From: Pollutimonas bauzanensis_A
Lineage (GTDB): Bacteria; Pseudomonadota; Gammaproteobacteria; Burkholderiales; Burkholderiaceae_B
Reading direction: 5' to 3'
Assembly (NCBI RefSeq): GCF_040393045.1
Contig: NZ_JBEBUX010000003.1
Coordinates: forward strand, 1-64,000
Length of the DNA stretch: 64,000 bases
A program made the position numbers and the translations under genes. Positions 44,151 through 52,914 of this stretch are shown here, one piece after another; the first letter of the stretch is position 1; the number at the start of each line of letters is the position of its first letter. The notes below the pieces were generated by a model, which saw only the letters and a program-made list of their open reading frames with translations, searched no databases and was not told the origin of the DNA.

Positions 44151-44273
44151 TGGTGTCTGCCTCGCAAAAACGATACGTTACTGTAAACTGCGACGGCGAT
44201 AGAAGCCCGTATCGATTGGTAACTCAAAGGCTGCTCCGCCACAGGGTAAGATTTGCGTCCTGGAGACCACTTA

Positions 44274-46424
44274 ATGATTAGCCCCCCAAATCCTGTGCGC
44301 TTTGTCCCGCACAGGCTCATTCCCACTCAAGAACAAAAAAACATTCAGCTTTCCCAGCACAGGGTGACGCTGATCGAGGCGAATGCGGGGGCTGCTAAAA
44401 CCACGACCCTGGCCTTAAGAATCGGCGAGGCAATCGCGCGAGGCCTCCAGCCCGAGCAAATTCTGGCATTGGTTTTTACGCCCGAAGCCAAGAGCGTGAT
44501 GAAAACACGCCTGGTTGACATCGGCATTCCTTCAGCCACGGCAGCCAGGATTCACATACGGACATTTGATGAATTCTCTCTTGAAACACTCAAGGCGATA
44601 GAAGGAGTCAATGTATTGCAACTGAAATCGGCGCATGACCTCAGGACGCAGGCGCTTGCCGCAATAGAAAGCGTCGGCCTGACGTACGGTCAAACTGTGG
44701 AATATCTGGATATTCGCACCCATAACATTGCCATCAGCCAGTTTCTGGAATATCAGTTGCGGCTGAAAGCCACGATGGCGCTCGATGAAAATGACTACGA
44801 TAATGGCCCGGATGACGCCGCCGAGCGCCTGGGCATACCCCTGACCGATTACCTGTGGACGCTCGAGTACGAACGCCTGCGTCTTGGAAGCTTCGACGAA
44901 GCGCGCTTTCGGGGTCCATTCGATGCCACCTACGATCTCGCGCGGCAATTTCATGAGTTTCCGGAAAGTAAAAATGTCCTCCCTGACTACAGGCTCGTAG
45001 CCGGCGACGAGCTGCATGACCTGAACGAGGCTTCGTTCCGCATCCTCGAGGCGTTGCTGGACAAGGACAATCTGTATTTCGTCGGCGCTGGCGACAAGGA
45101 TCAGGTGATCCATTCCAGCCTTGGCGCCGACGACAGCTACCTGCGGCATCGTTTCGCTGACCGGCAACCTGCTGCAGTCCGTTACCCGCTTACCATGACC
45201 TACCGCCATGGTCCCCACTTGGCCTATGCCATGCAAGCCTTCAAGCAGAAACCAGTAGAGTCGGGCTTGTCGCTGATAACGGAAATTATCCCATTGCACT
45301 ATCCGCAAGACGAGCCTGATGCTTGCGCTGCGCGTGTAGTGGAGGCCATACAAAAATGGAAAGCCGAAAAGCGTCCTCTGGAGGATTGCGCCATCCTCCT
45401 GCGCGACCGGCATCAGTCCGTAGCGATCGAGAATGCATTGATGCGTGCGGATATTGCATACCGCACCCATGGAATGCAAGGCTACACCCAGCGCGAAGAA
45501 ATTCTATTTTTGCGCGGCATGGTCGCCATTGCCCTGAATAATCTGGCGTCGGTCAAGTCGGCAGCTATTCAGAAAGCCATCGTAGAAGCCTTGGCCATTT
45601 TCGGGGAGCTGACCCTTACGCCCAAAGAGATGGATGAAGCCAAGGAACTTATCGTCAGTGACCCAACCCTACTTCGCACGTTTTTCAGCGGTCATATTCA
45701 GCGCCATAAACAAGATCTGGCCAAGGTGCGCATTTCAGGCGCAGTGGCTTATATGGAAGAGGTCAATGCCGACACCCCGGCGCATGCTGTGCTACATGAC
45801 ATTTGCCAGCAGCTGGATCTGGAAGCGCTTGCCAAACGAATTTACGTCCACCCTCATGATGCTGCGGTGATCACAAAATCGGTGAACGGTTTTATTGCCG
45901 CAGCCAAACAATCGGACATGAATCTGCGCCAGTTCTCTGAGTGGACAGGCGCGGCCGACGCCTTCGTCGCCACCAGAAAAAGTAAAGGTTTCGTTGTGCT
46001 GGAGTGCGTAGCCAATTCCAAGGGGAAGGAATTCGACCATGTGGTGATGCCGTTCCTGGAAAGCGAGGAATTCCCCAGCATCTTGAACCCCCACAAACAA
46101 GAGGAAGAAAACCTTTTCTATGTCGGCGCCACGCGCGCCAAGTCACGCCTGACGCTGATATCACCTACGGAAGATACAAAACGCAGCCCGTTCATCAAGC
46201 GCATGCAGCTGGCATCGTCCCGCTCGCGGGCCAACACGTCTGTCGAAAAGAATCAAACCCACGATACGCCGGCCGAGTCAGGCCGTGTCGATCTTAAGGT
46301 TGCTTATGCAGACAAAGATACGGTAAAAGCCATGGGCGCACTCTGGGATGCGACCCGCAAGGTTTGGTATGTGAAGCCTGGTCTGGATGCTCAACCCTTT
46401 GCGCCTTGGTTTATTAAAAAATAA
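44274..46424 (+). CDS. UvrD/Rep-like SF1 helicase with C-terminal DUF5710-like domain
   Basis: 716 residues. An SF1A helicase with altered motifs: Walker A reads EANAGAAKTTT (about 35-45) where AGSGKT is usual, and Walker B reads DELHDLNE (about 245-252). Motif III is VGAGDKDQVIHSSLGADDSY, motif IV TYRHGPHL, then EFDHVVMPFLE and FYVGATRAKSRLTL. The last about 40 residues (KVAYADKDTVKAMGALWDAT..VWYV) match DUF5710-like domains of plasmid primases. Start at 44274 has GGAGA before it. Role unknown; not one of the named repair helicases. Confidence 0.85.
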   Translation: MISPPNPVRFVPHRLIPTQEQKNIQLSQHRVTLIEANAGAAKTTTLALRIGEAIARGLQPEQILALVFTPEAKSVMKTRLVDIGIPSATAARIHIRTFDEFSLETLKAIEGVNVLQLKSAHDLRTQALAAIESVGLTYGQTVEYLDIRTHNIAISQFLEYQLRLKATMALDENDYDNGPDDAAERLGIPLTDYLWTLEYERLRLGSFDEARFRGPFDATYDLARQFHEFPESKNVLPDYRLVAGDELHDLNEASFRILEALLDKDNLYFVGAGDKDQVIHSSLGADDSYLRHRFADRQPAAVRYPLTMTYRHGPHLAYAMQAFKQKPVESGLSLITEIIPLHYPQDEPDACAARVVEAIQKWKAEKRPLEDCAILLRDRHQSVAIENALMRADIAYRTHGMQGYTQREEILFLRGMVAIALNNLASVKSAAIQKAIVEALAIFGELTLTPKEMDEAKELIVSDPTLLRTFFSGHIQRHKQDLAKVRISGAVAYMEEVNADTPAHAVLHDICQQLDLEALAKRIYVHPHDAAVITKSVNGFIAAAKQSDMNLRQFSEWTGAADAFVATRKSKGFVVLECVANSKGKEFDHVVMPFLESEEFPSILNPHKQEEENLFYVGATRAKSRLTLISPTEDTKRSPFIKRMQLASSRSRANTSVEKNQTHDTPAESGRVDLKVAYADKDTVKAMGALWDATRKVWYVKPGLDAQPFAPWFIKK

Positions 46425-46493
46425 GTCAAACCAGGCACCGCAAGCATCGGGACTGAAAACCCACTAGCAGTTTTACTAATAAGGAGTACCGTC

Positions 46494-47996
46494 ATGAAGC
46501 TTCCTTTTTGCGCGCTGGCCATTGTTGTTTCGCTTTATGCTGTTCCGGGCGCCGCCCAACAAACGCCCGTCCATGACGAGTTTTTCTGGCTGGGCGAAAT
46601 GAACAAAGCGACTGCCGTGATCAACACCGATGAAGGCTTGCTGGACAAGTCACTGGCGCCCGATATCGCAGCTGGCATTTCAAAAGTCATCGCCGACGGT
46701 AACCAACCGGGCGCCAAGCGCCCATCATCCGTCATCACCTTTGAACCCCTGTTGATCAAGGCCGCCGGCGAGGACGTAACGCTGCTTCATGCGGGCCGCT
46801 CCAGCCAGGACATGCATGCCACCTACCGCTCAGCCATCCTGCGTGACGACCTTCTGAACCTGGCCGACCAGCTAAACCAGACTTCCAGCACACTGGTCAA
46901 GCTGGCTGAAAAGCATGCCGGCACCGTCGTCCCTAATTACACGAACGGTGTAGCCGCTCAGCCCAACACCTACGGCCACTATCTTTTGGGCCATGCAGCA
47001 GGCCTTGATCGCGACGCGCAACGCATCCGTGAAGCCTATGTGCGGGTCGACCGATCCGCAATGGGTACAACGGTGTTGAACGGCACGAGCTGGCCGCTGA
47101 ACCGCACTCGTATGGCGGACTACCTTGGGTTCGACGCAATCGTTGACAACGCCTACGATGCTTCCCAGATATCGTCGATGGACGAGCCTGTCGAGGCGGG
47201 CGCTATCGTGACCAGCACGGCTTTGCATACGGGGAACTTCATCCAGGACGTCATGACACAGTACGCCCAGTCGCGTCCATGGATACTGTTGCAGGAAGGC
47301 GGCGGCAACACCTACGTTTCCAGTGCAATGCCGCAAAAGCGCAATCCAGGTCTGCTCAACAGGACACGCAGCGATGCCTCGACCGCAGTGTCGCTGGCGA
47401 TGGGAGTCGTCCTTCAAGCGCACAACATCACTCCTGGCATGAGCGACCCCAAGGAAGTCAAAAACAACAAGGCAATCATCAACAGCGGCATTAAAGCGCT
47501 TAAGGGCTGGGACACCGTTCTTAAGTCAATGGTTATCAGCCCCGAGCGTGCGCTGGAAGAGCTTAATAGCGACTGGACAGCATCACAGGAACTTGCCGAT
47601 GTATTGATGCGCAAATACAAATTGCCTTTCCGTATTGGTCACCACTTTGCGTCCAACATCGTTGATTATGCCAAGCAGAAAGATATCAAGCCGCTGGACT
47701 TTCCATACGCCGACGCAAAGCGGATCTATGCCGAGACCGTCGAAGGCACCCACCATACAGGCGAACTCCCCATGAGCGAACAGGAGTTCCGCGCTACTCT
47801 GGACCCGCTCTCGATTATCAAGAACCGCGCATCCGTCGGCGGCCCGCAGCCAGCAGAAATGGAGCGCATGCTGAAAATCGCCAACCAAAAAATTGCTGAT
47901 CAGGACAATTGGATCAAAGAAAAACGGGCAAAGATCAACGACTCTCTGGCCAAGCTTGACAAGGATTTTGACAAGCTTCTTGCAAGCGCGAAGTAA
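46494..47996 (+). CDS. Exported argininosuccinate-lyase-fold (fumarase/aspartase superfamily) protein
   Basis: 500 residues. An N-terminal signal peptide (KLPFCALAIVVSLYAVPGAA) predicts export to the periplasm, which is unusual for this superfamily. Seen: HAGRSSQDMHAT (about 99-110), YTNGVAAQPNTYGHYLLGHA (149-168), and the Ser-loop signature SSAMPQKRNP (276-285). In true lyases the second motif is YTH..AQP; here the His is Asn (about 151). The active-site Ser loop is kept. The protein ends in a Lys/Asp-rich helix. Convergent with the TAXI gene. Reaction unknown. Confidence 0.8.
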   Translation: MKLPFCALAIVVSLYAVPGAAQQTPVHDEFFWLGEMNKATAVINTDEGLLDKSLAPDIAAGISKVIADGNQPGAKRPSSVITFEPLLIKAAGEDVTLLHAGRSSQDMHATYRSAILRDDLLNLADQLNQTSSTLVKLAEKHAGTVVPNYTNGVAAQPNTYGHYLLGHAAGLDRDAQRIREAYVRVDRSAMGTTVLNGTSWPLNRTRMADYLGFDAIVDNAYDASQISSMDEPVEAGAIVTSTALHTGNFIQDVMTQYAQSRPWILLQEGGGNTYVSSAMPQKRNPGLLNRTRSDASTAVSLAMGVVLQAHNITPGMSDPKEVKNNKAIINSGIKALKGWDTVLKSMVISPERALEELNSDWTASQELADVLMRKYKLPFRIGHHFASNIVDYAKQKDIKPLDFPYADAKRIYAETVEGTHHTGELPMSEQEFRATLDPLSIIKNRASVGGPQPAEMERMLKIANQKIADQDNWIKEKRAKINDSLAKLDKDFDKLLASAK

Positions 47997-48001
47997 TTAG
48001 C

Positions 48002-48018
48002 GGCCGGACCAGCCGGCC
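48002..48018. other. Short hairpin between convergent genes
   Basis: GGCCGG-ACCAG-CCGGCC lies between the lyase-fold stop (47996) and the TAXI stop (48035). Either strand lacks a good U tract, so it is only a possible terminator. Confidence 0.35.
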
Positions 48019-48034
48019 TGCCTATTGATTTTGA

Positions 48035-49540
48035 TCATTGTGTCGTGCTGCTGCGCTGCTCAGATGGCTCGGGCGTAGCGGACAGCCCTTCCAATGCTTT
48101 CGCTGCAGCCGGATGCATGGGTACGGAAAGCCCCAGGCGGCTGGTTGCGGCTGAGATCTGTGTACCTTGTGCGCTGCCAAGGGCTGAATAATCTTGTCCC
48201 TTTTCAAAGATTCTGCGTGTCAGGGATGCGATCTCGGCATCCGAAAAAGCGGTGTCTGTCAGTAGCAGCGCTGCTGTGGCTATGCTTTGAACGTCTTGTT
48301 CCTGGCCGGCATACGTGCCTTTGGCGATCATGTGCGGAAAATAACCGGCTTTCAAATCCGTCAAGGCGGACACCGCGTCGCTGGAGAGAGGCAGCAGCCG
48401 CAAATGCATATCCTTCAATGAATCGCGCACGCTATCGGCTGGCGTTCCAATAACCTGCAATACCGCGTCTGTCTCTTGCTTTTGCAGTGCCTGCAGCGCT
48501 GTATTAAGACTGAACTCTTGAGCGACGATGTCCTCGATCCCAAGGTCGTGAGCCTGCAGCACGCGCAACGCTGTCGTACGCGATGCCGACCCGGCCTCCC
48601 CCACCGCTACCCGCTTACCGCGCAAATCAGCTATCGACGTCAACTTACCGTCGGCCCGGACCAGCACGTGAATAGGCTCTGGATACAGGCTGGCGATTGC
48701 ACGCAGCACGATGTGCGGCCCCTGCCCTTGGAAAGCACCCGTTCCGTTGTAGGCGTCCAGCGCTGCATCACCTTGAGCCAGGGCAAGCGAGACCTTCCCC
48801 GCGCGCAAAAGCTGTAGATTTTCTTCGCCTCCGCGCGTAATCAGTGGCACAGCACGAGAGTCGGCGCCGTTGAAGAGCGCCCGCGCCACCCGCAAATATT
48901 GCCCATGCTCAGCACCTGCTGCAATGGCATAACCATCTGATACGCGGGCCAGCCGCGCGCGTATGCTCGACTGTGCAACCGCAAGCTCTTCTTCAATAGC
49001 GGCATGCTGAGCTGGCGACGTGTCCCGGGGAAACGCATCTACCACCCTGCGGATAGCGGCCAGAATGGCCCCTGTGCCCTGTTGCGCACCTGTTGCCACG
49101 ACCGGCGCGATGGGTGGCTGGTACCCTGCAGGCACAACGGCGACCCACTCCTTGCCGTCAAGCCGATACCTTGCTGTTCCGTGAGCGCGAATCAGATCAC
49201 CCGCCTTATTGCCCCCTGAAACGATACCTTCTATCCCTTTTGGGCCCGCACCGAGCGCCGAGATAAAGCCTGCAATACCCGGCGCATTCCAGGCGCCGAA
49301 ATCCATATCCTTCAACAGTTTGATCTCTGTGTCGAAATACACGATGCGCCGTGTTTCGCCAGCGGGCGCTTTGGTATCCGTCTGGGAACCGATCCGTTCC
49401 AGGCTGGCGATCTCGACGACGCCATCAGGCAAGGCCAGCGCGATTCGTTCGGCGACCCCCGTGCGCAGACTATCCTCATCGGGGCCGGCGCCGCAGGCGG
49501 TAAGCAAGCTGATGACTAGGCAAGCAAGAATGACCCTCAT
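48035..49540 (-). CDS. TAXI-type solute-binding lipoprotein with extra N-terminal domain
   Basis: 501 residues. The N-terminus is a lipoprotein signal (SLLTAC with Cys about 16). The C-terminal half (about 165-440) is of the TAXI binding-protein family: HGQYLRVARALFNGADSRAV, LRAGKVSLALAQGDAALDAY, PEPIHVLVRADGKLTSIADL and RGKRVAVGEAGSASRTTALR. The first about 150 residues are not TAXI and not recognised (DGVVEIASLERIGSQ..IVYFDTEIKLLKDMDFGAW). Start and gltS stop share one base. No TRAP membrane genes lie nearby. Confidence 0.82.
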   Translation of the reverse strand: MRVILACLVISLLTACGAGPDEDSLRTGVAERIALALPDGVVEIASLERIGSQTDTKAPAGETRRIVYFDTEIKLLKDMDFGAWNAPGIAGFISALGAGPKGIEGIVSGGNKAGDLIRAHGTARYRLDGKEWVAVVPAGYQPPIAPVVATGAQQGTGAILAAIRRVVDAFPRDTSPAQHAAIEEELAVAQSSIRARLARVSDGYAIAAGAEHGQYLRVARALFNGADSRAVPLITRGGEENLQLLRAGKVSLALAQGDAALDAYNGTGAFQGQGPHIVLRAIASLYPEPIHVLVRADGKLTSIADLRGKRVAVGEAGSASRTTALRVLQAHDLGIEDIVAQEFSLNTALQALQKQETDAVLQVIGTPADSVRDSLKDMHLRLLPLSSDAVSALTDLKAGYFPHMIAKGTYAGQEQDVQSIATAALLLTDTAFSDAEIASLTRRIFEKGQDYSALGSAQGTQISAATSRLGLSVPMHPAAAKALEGLSATPEPSEQRSSTTQ

Positions 49541-50733
49541 TACCAGCCTCCGATGAAAGGCAAGGCCAACATGCCAGTCAGAACAAATGCGTTCATGATG
49601 TCCACGAAGAAAGCTCCAGCTAAAGGTGCAATCAAATTACTGGTGGGGGCCGGGCCATGCTTGGATGTAATGGCCTGCATATTTGCCATTGCCGTTGCGG
49701 TCGAACCCATATTGAAGCCAATAAAGGCGGCCGAGGTAACGGCGGCCTCGTAATCCTTGCCCATGAAACGGAAGCAAACGAACACGACATAGAAAAAGAT
49801 GAACACGACCTGCACCAGGATGATCACCAAGAAGGGGCCGGCAGATAGCGCAACGTCGATCAAGTTCAAGGTCATCATGGTCATAACCAGGAACAGCGAC
49901 AAGCAGACATTCGAGATAAGATCCGCCGCCCGGTCGTCGAACCGGAATCCTGCAAACGGCAAAACGTTGCGAATAGCAATACCAATAATCATGCACCACA
50001 AAAATGCGGGAATGGTAATAGCCCCTCCCGAGAACCGGTTGGCAAGCCATTGGCCGGCGATCAAGGCGGCAAATATGCCGGCCAGCGCACCCAAAGTGGA
50101 AACGGTACTGATTGCGGCTGCCGGCGCTTCGAACTCATGCGTTTCCGCTGCCTGCTCGGCAGACGAGCGCAGCTTGTAACGATTAATGAGGTATTGCGCT
50201 ATGGGGCCGCCAATAATACCGCCCACAATCAACCCAATGGTCGCGACGGTCATGCTCAGTTCCATCACCATCTGAAGGTTGTTCACCTCTGCGAAGCGGT
50301 CTGCATAGGCCGCGCCCGTACCGTGGCCTCCGACCAGCGTTATTGAGCCGGCCACCAAACCGAAAATCGGGTGCAGGTCCAACAACTTTGCAAGCGTCAC
50401 GCCCACCACATTTTGCAGCACGATGAACGGCAGCAGCACCACGAGAAACATCAAAAGGGCCTTGCCACCACGCTTGAGCATTCGCAAATCGGCGCACAGA
50501 CCCACGCCGCTAAAGAACATCAGAAGCAAAACAGGCTTGATAGGCTGATCGAACGAGACCTTGAAGTCGCCGATAGCCAGCAGCAACGCGGCCGCCACCG
50601 CAAAAAGCATTCCGCCGGTAATCGGGTCTGGAATGTTGTAGCGGGACAGTAACGGAATTTTGCGATTAACCATCGTGCCGATAAGCAGCATGATGATGGC
50701 GGCCAACAAGGATCCAAGGGGGTCGAAGCTCAT
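49540..50733 (-). CDS. gltS: Sodium/glutamate symporter GltS
   Basis: A Na+-coupled inner-membrane glutamate carrier, ESS family. 397 residues with about ten helices in two repeated halves. Seen: YNIPDPITGGMLFAVAAALL, FFSGVGLCADLRMLKRGGKA, the re-entrant GSITLVGGHGTGAAYADRF, and the second GFNMGSTATAMANMQAITSK, both containing the Gly-rich family loop. It starts the two-gene operon with the TAXI lipoprotein. E. coli GltS is similar in length. Confidence 0.93.
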   Translation of the reverse strand: MSFDPLGSLLAAIIMLLIGTMVNRKIPLLSRYNIPDPITGGMLFAVAAALLLAIGDFKVSFDQPIKPVLLLMFFSGVGLCADLRMLKRGGKALLMFLVVLLPFIVLQNVVGVTLAKLLDLHPIFGLVAGSITLVGGHGTGAAYADRFAEVNNLQMVMELSMTVATIGLIVGGIIGGPIAQYLINRYKLRSSAEQAAETHEFEAPAAAISTVSTLGALAGIFAALIAGQWLANRFSGGAITIPAFLWCMIIGIAIRNVLPFAGFRFDDRAADLISNVCLSLFLVMTMMTLNLIDVALSAGPFLVIILVQVVFIFFYVVFVCFRFMGKDYEAAVTSAAFIGFNMGSTATAMANMQAITSKHGPAPTSNLIAPLAGAFFVDIMNAFVLTGMLALPFIGGW

Positions 50734-50886
50734 TGTTTCTATCTATTCCTGTTATTGGGCGATGATGCCGCGTGCTATTCCGCCCAAAGACGGGAAATAA
50801 GGGGGGTATTTTACAGAATCGCCGACTGACCAGCCTACGCCTTATACTCTACGACAATTCAGCTCTGCCATTACATCGCCCACTCC

Positions 50887-52116
50887 ATGCTTAATACCCT
50901 CTGGCTAGCCTTTTTTATCATCGCCTCGATCTCGGGGTTATATCAATGGGTGGCCCTGCAAGATACCGAGATCTTCTCACGCATGGTCCTCAGCCTGTTC
51001 AATATGGCCGAGCTATCTGTAGAACTGATGGTCCTGCTATTTGGCACTCTGACGCTCTGGCTTGGATTTCTGCGCATTGCTGAAGCAGCAGGACTGATAG
51101 AAACGCTAAGCCGCCTGCTTGCGCCGCTATTTGGGCGGCTCATGCCAGGGGTACCAGCCGGCCACCCCGCGCTGGGTCTGATTACGCTGAACTTTGCCGC
51201 CAACGGACTAGGCCTGGACAATGCCGCTACTCCGATAGGGCTACGCGCCATGCGCGAGCTGCAAACGCTCAATCCCGACCCCAAATCCGCCACCAATGCG
51301 CAGATCCTGTTCCTGGTCTTGAATGCGTCATCGCTAACCCTGCTGCCCATCACCATCTTCATGTACCGGGCCCAGCAGGGCGCGCCTGACCCCACCATGG
51401 TTTTCCTGCCTATACTGCTGGCCACCACCGCATCATCCCTGGTCGGGTTGCTGTCCGTCGCTTTTATGCAAAGACTGAAACTGTATGACCCCGTCGTCCT
51501 CGCATGGGGAGCGGGGCTTGCCCTGGCGCTGGGCAGCCTCATGGCCTTGCTTGGCAGCCTGAGCGCCGCCGCGATCAGCGCCACGTCGTCGCTCATGGGC
51601 AACCTCACGCTGTTCGGCATCATTATGGTGTTTCTATTGGCGGGCGCCAGAAAAAAAGTGCCGGTTTATGAATGCTTTATCGAAGGCGCCAAGGAAGGTT
51701 TCGATATCTCGAAAAACCTGCTGCCATATCTGGTCGCCATGTTGTGCGCCGTTGGCGTACTGCGGGCCTCCGGGGCGTTAGACGCCCTGCTCGAGGTCAT
51801 CAGGTGGTGTGTCCATGCAATCGGCCTGGATAGCCGTTTTGTCGACGCCCTGCCTACCGCCCTGGTCAAACCATTTTCAGGCAGTGCCGCACGCGGCATG
51901 CTGATCGAAACCATGCAGCACTTTGGCGTAGACAGCTTCCCAGCGTTGCTGGCGGCTACTGTGCAAGGCAGCACGGAAACCACCTTTTATGTGCTTGCCG
52001 TGTACTTTGGTGCCGTGGGCATACAACGCGCGCGCCATGCGGTAGGTTGCGCCTTGCTCGCCGACTTCGCCGGCGTGCTGGCATCCATTGCGGTGTGCTA
52101 TTGGTTTTTCGGCTAA
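50887..52116 (+). CDS. SpmA-SpmB fusion, nucleoside-recognition (Gate) domain membrane protein
   Basis: 409 residues, about ten membrane helices. The first half matches SpmA (FNMAELSVELMVLLFGTLTL, LNFAANGLGLDNAATPIGLR) and the second half SpmB (NLLPYLVAMLCAVGVLRASG, LVKPFSGSAARGMLIETMQH, VQGSTETTFYVLAVYFG). These Bacillus proteins act in spore core dehydration. In non-sporing proteobacteria the fused form has unknown function, perhaps a transporter. Convergent with rsmA by 6 bp. Confidence 0.9.
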   Translation: MLNTLWLAFFIIASISGLYQWVALQDTEIFSRMVLSLFNMAELSVELMVLLFGTLTLWLGFLRIAEAAGLIETLSRLLAPLFGRLMPGVPAGHPALGLITLNFAANGLGLDNAATPIGLRAMRELQTLNPDPKSATNAQILFLVLNASSLTLLPITIFMYRAQQGAPDPTMVFLPILLATTASSLVGLLSVAFMQRLKLYDPVVLAWGAGLALALGSLMALLGSLSAAAISATSSLMGNLTLFGIIMVFLLAGARKKVPVYECFIEGAKEGFDISKNLLPYLVAMLCAVGVLRASGALDALLEVIRWCVHAIGLDSRFVDALPTALVKPFSGSAARGMLIETMQHFGVDSFPALLAATVQGSTETTFYVLAVYFGAVGIQRARHAVGCALLADFAGVLASIAVCYWFFG

Positions 52117-52122
52117 ACCGGA

Positions 52123-52908
52123 TCAGTCTTTCAGGGCACCCGCCGCTAACAGACAGTCGGACAAAGCCATAAACTGCGCCACCGACAGTTCCTCGGCGCG
52201 CGCCGTAGGCACTATACCCAGGCCATCCCAATCGATCAGGCCGGACCAGTCATTTAGCGAGCGGCGCAGCATTTTGCGCCGCTGGGTAAACGCCCTGACC
52301 ACCAGTTTTTCAAACGCATTCTGGCTTTTCGGCTTTGGGCGGGATTCCGGCAAAGGCACCATACGCACTATTGCCGACACCACGCGCGGCGGCGGGTTGA
52401 ATGCTTCGGGCGGGACATCGAACAGCTTGTCCATACGGTAACGAGACTGCAGCATCACCGAGAGGCGCCCAAAGTCGCCGGATCCGGGCGCAGCCACCAT
52501 ACGATCAATGACCTCTCGCTGCAGCATGAAATGCTGATCCAGCACATGATCTGCATAGTTGATCAGATGAAACAACAAGGGGCTGGAGATGTTGTACGGC
52601 AGGTTGCCGACAATGCGCAGATCCGTTCCGAACTGGGAAAAATCCACCTGCAACGCATCGCCTTCGATGACGGTGAGCTGATCCACCGGGTACTGGTGAC
52701 GCAAACGCCCTGCCAGATCCCGATCTATCTCGACGACAGTCAAGCTATCCAAGGACTGCAATAACGGCTTGGTCAGGGCCGACAGGCCCGGACCAATTTC
52801 AATGACGGTATCCCCGCGTTGGGGCGCGATACCTCGCACGATGGATTCGATAATTCCTTGGTCGACCAGGAAGTTCTGGCCGAAACGCTTGCGTGCTTGA
52901 TGAACCAT
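52123..52908 (-). CDS. rsmA: 16S rRNA (adenine1518-N6/adenine1519-N6)-dimethyltransferase
   Basis: KsgA/RsmA methylates two adenines of helix 45 in late 30S assembly. 261 residues. Seen: RKRFGQNFLVDQGIIESIVR, VIEIGPGLSALTKPLLQ (SAM site), VIEGDALQVDF, VGNLPYNISSPLLFHL (the N-[LI]-PY/F active site), MLQREVIDRMVA and FNPPPRVVSAIVRMVP. Starts 6 bp after the surA stop, so it is the third gene of lptD-surA-rsmA. The pdxA gene often found between surA and rsmA is not here. Confidence 0.97.
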   Translation of the reverse strand: MVHQARKRFGQNFLVDQGIIESIVRGIAPQRGDTVIEIGPGLSALTKPLLQSLDSLTVVEIDRDLAGRLRHQYPVDQLTVIEGDALQVDFSQFGTDLRIVGNLPYNISSPLLFHLINYADHVLDQHFMLQREVIDRMVAAPGSGDFGRLSVMLQSRYRMDKLFDVPPEAFNPPPRVVSAIVRMVPLPESRPKPKSQNAFEKLVVRAFTQRRKMLRRSLNDWSGLIDWDGLGIVPTARAEELSVAQFMALSDCLLAAGALKD

Positions 52909-52914
52909 AAATAA

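Noticed and set aside
44532..45479. Minus-strand open frame of 315 codons opposite the SF1 helicase
   Set aside because: Shadow frame; motifs lie on the plus strand.
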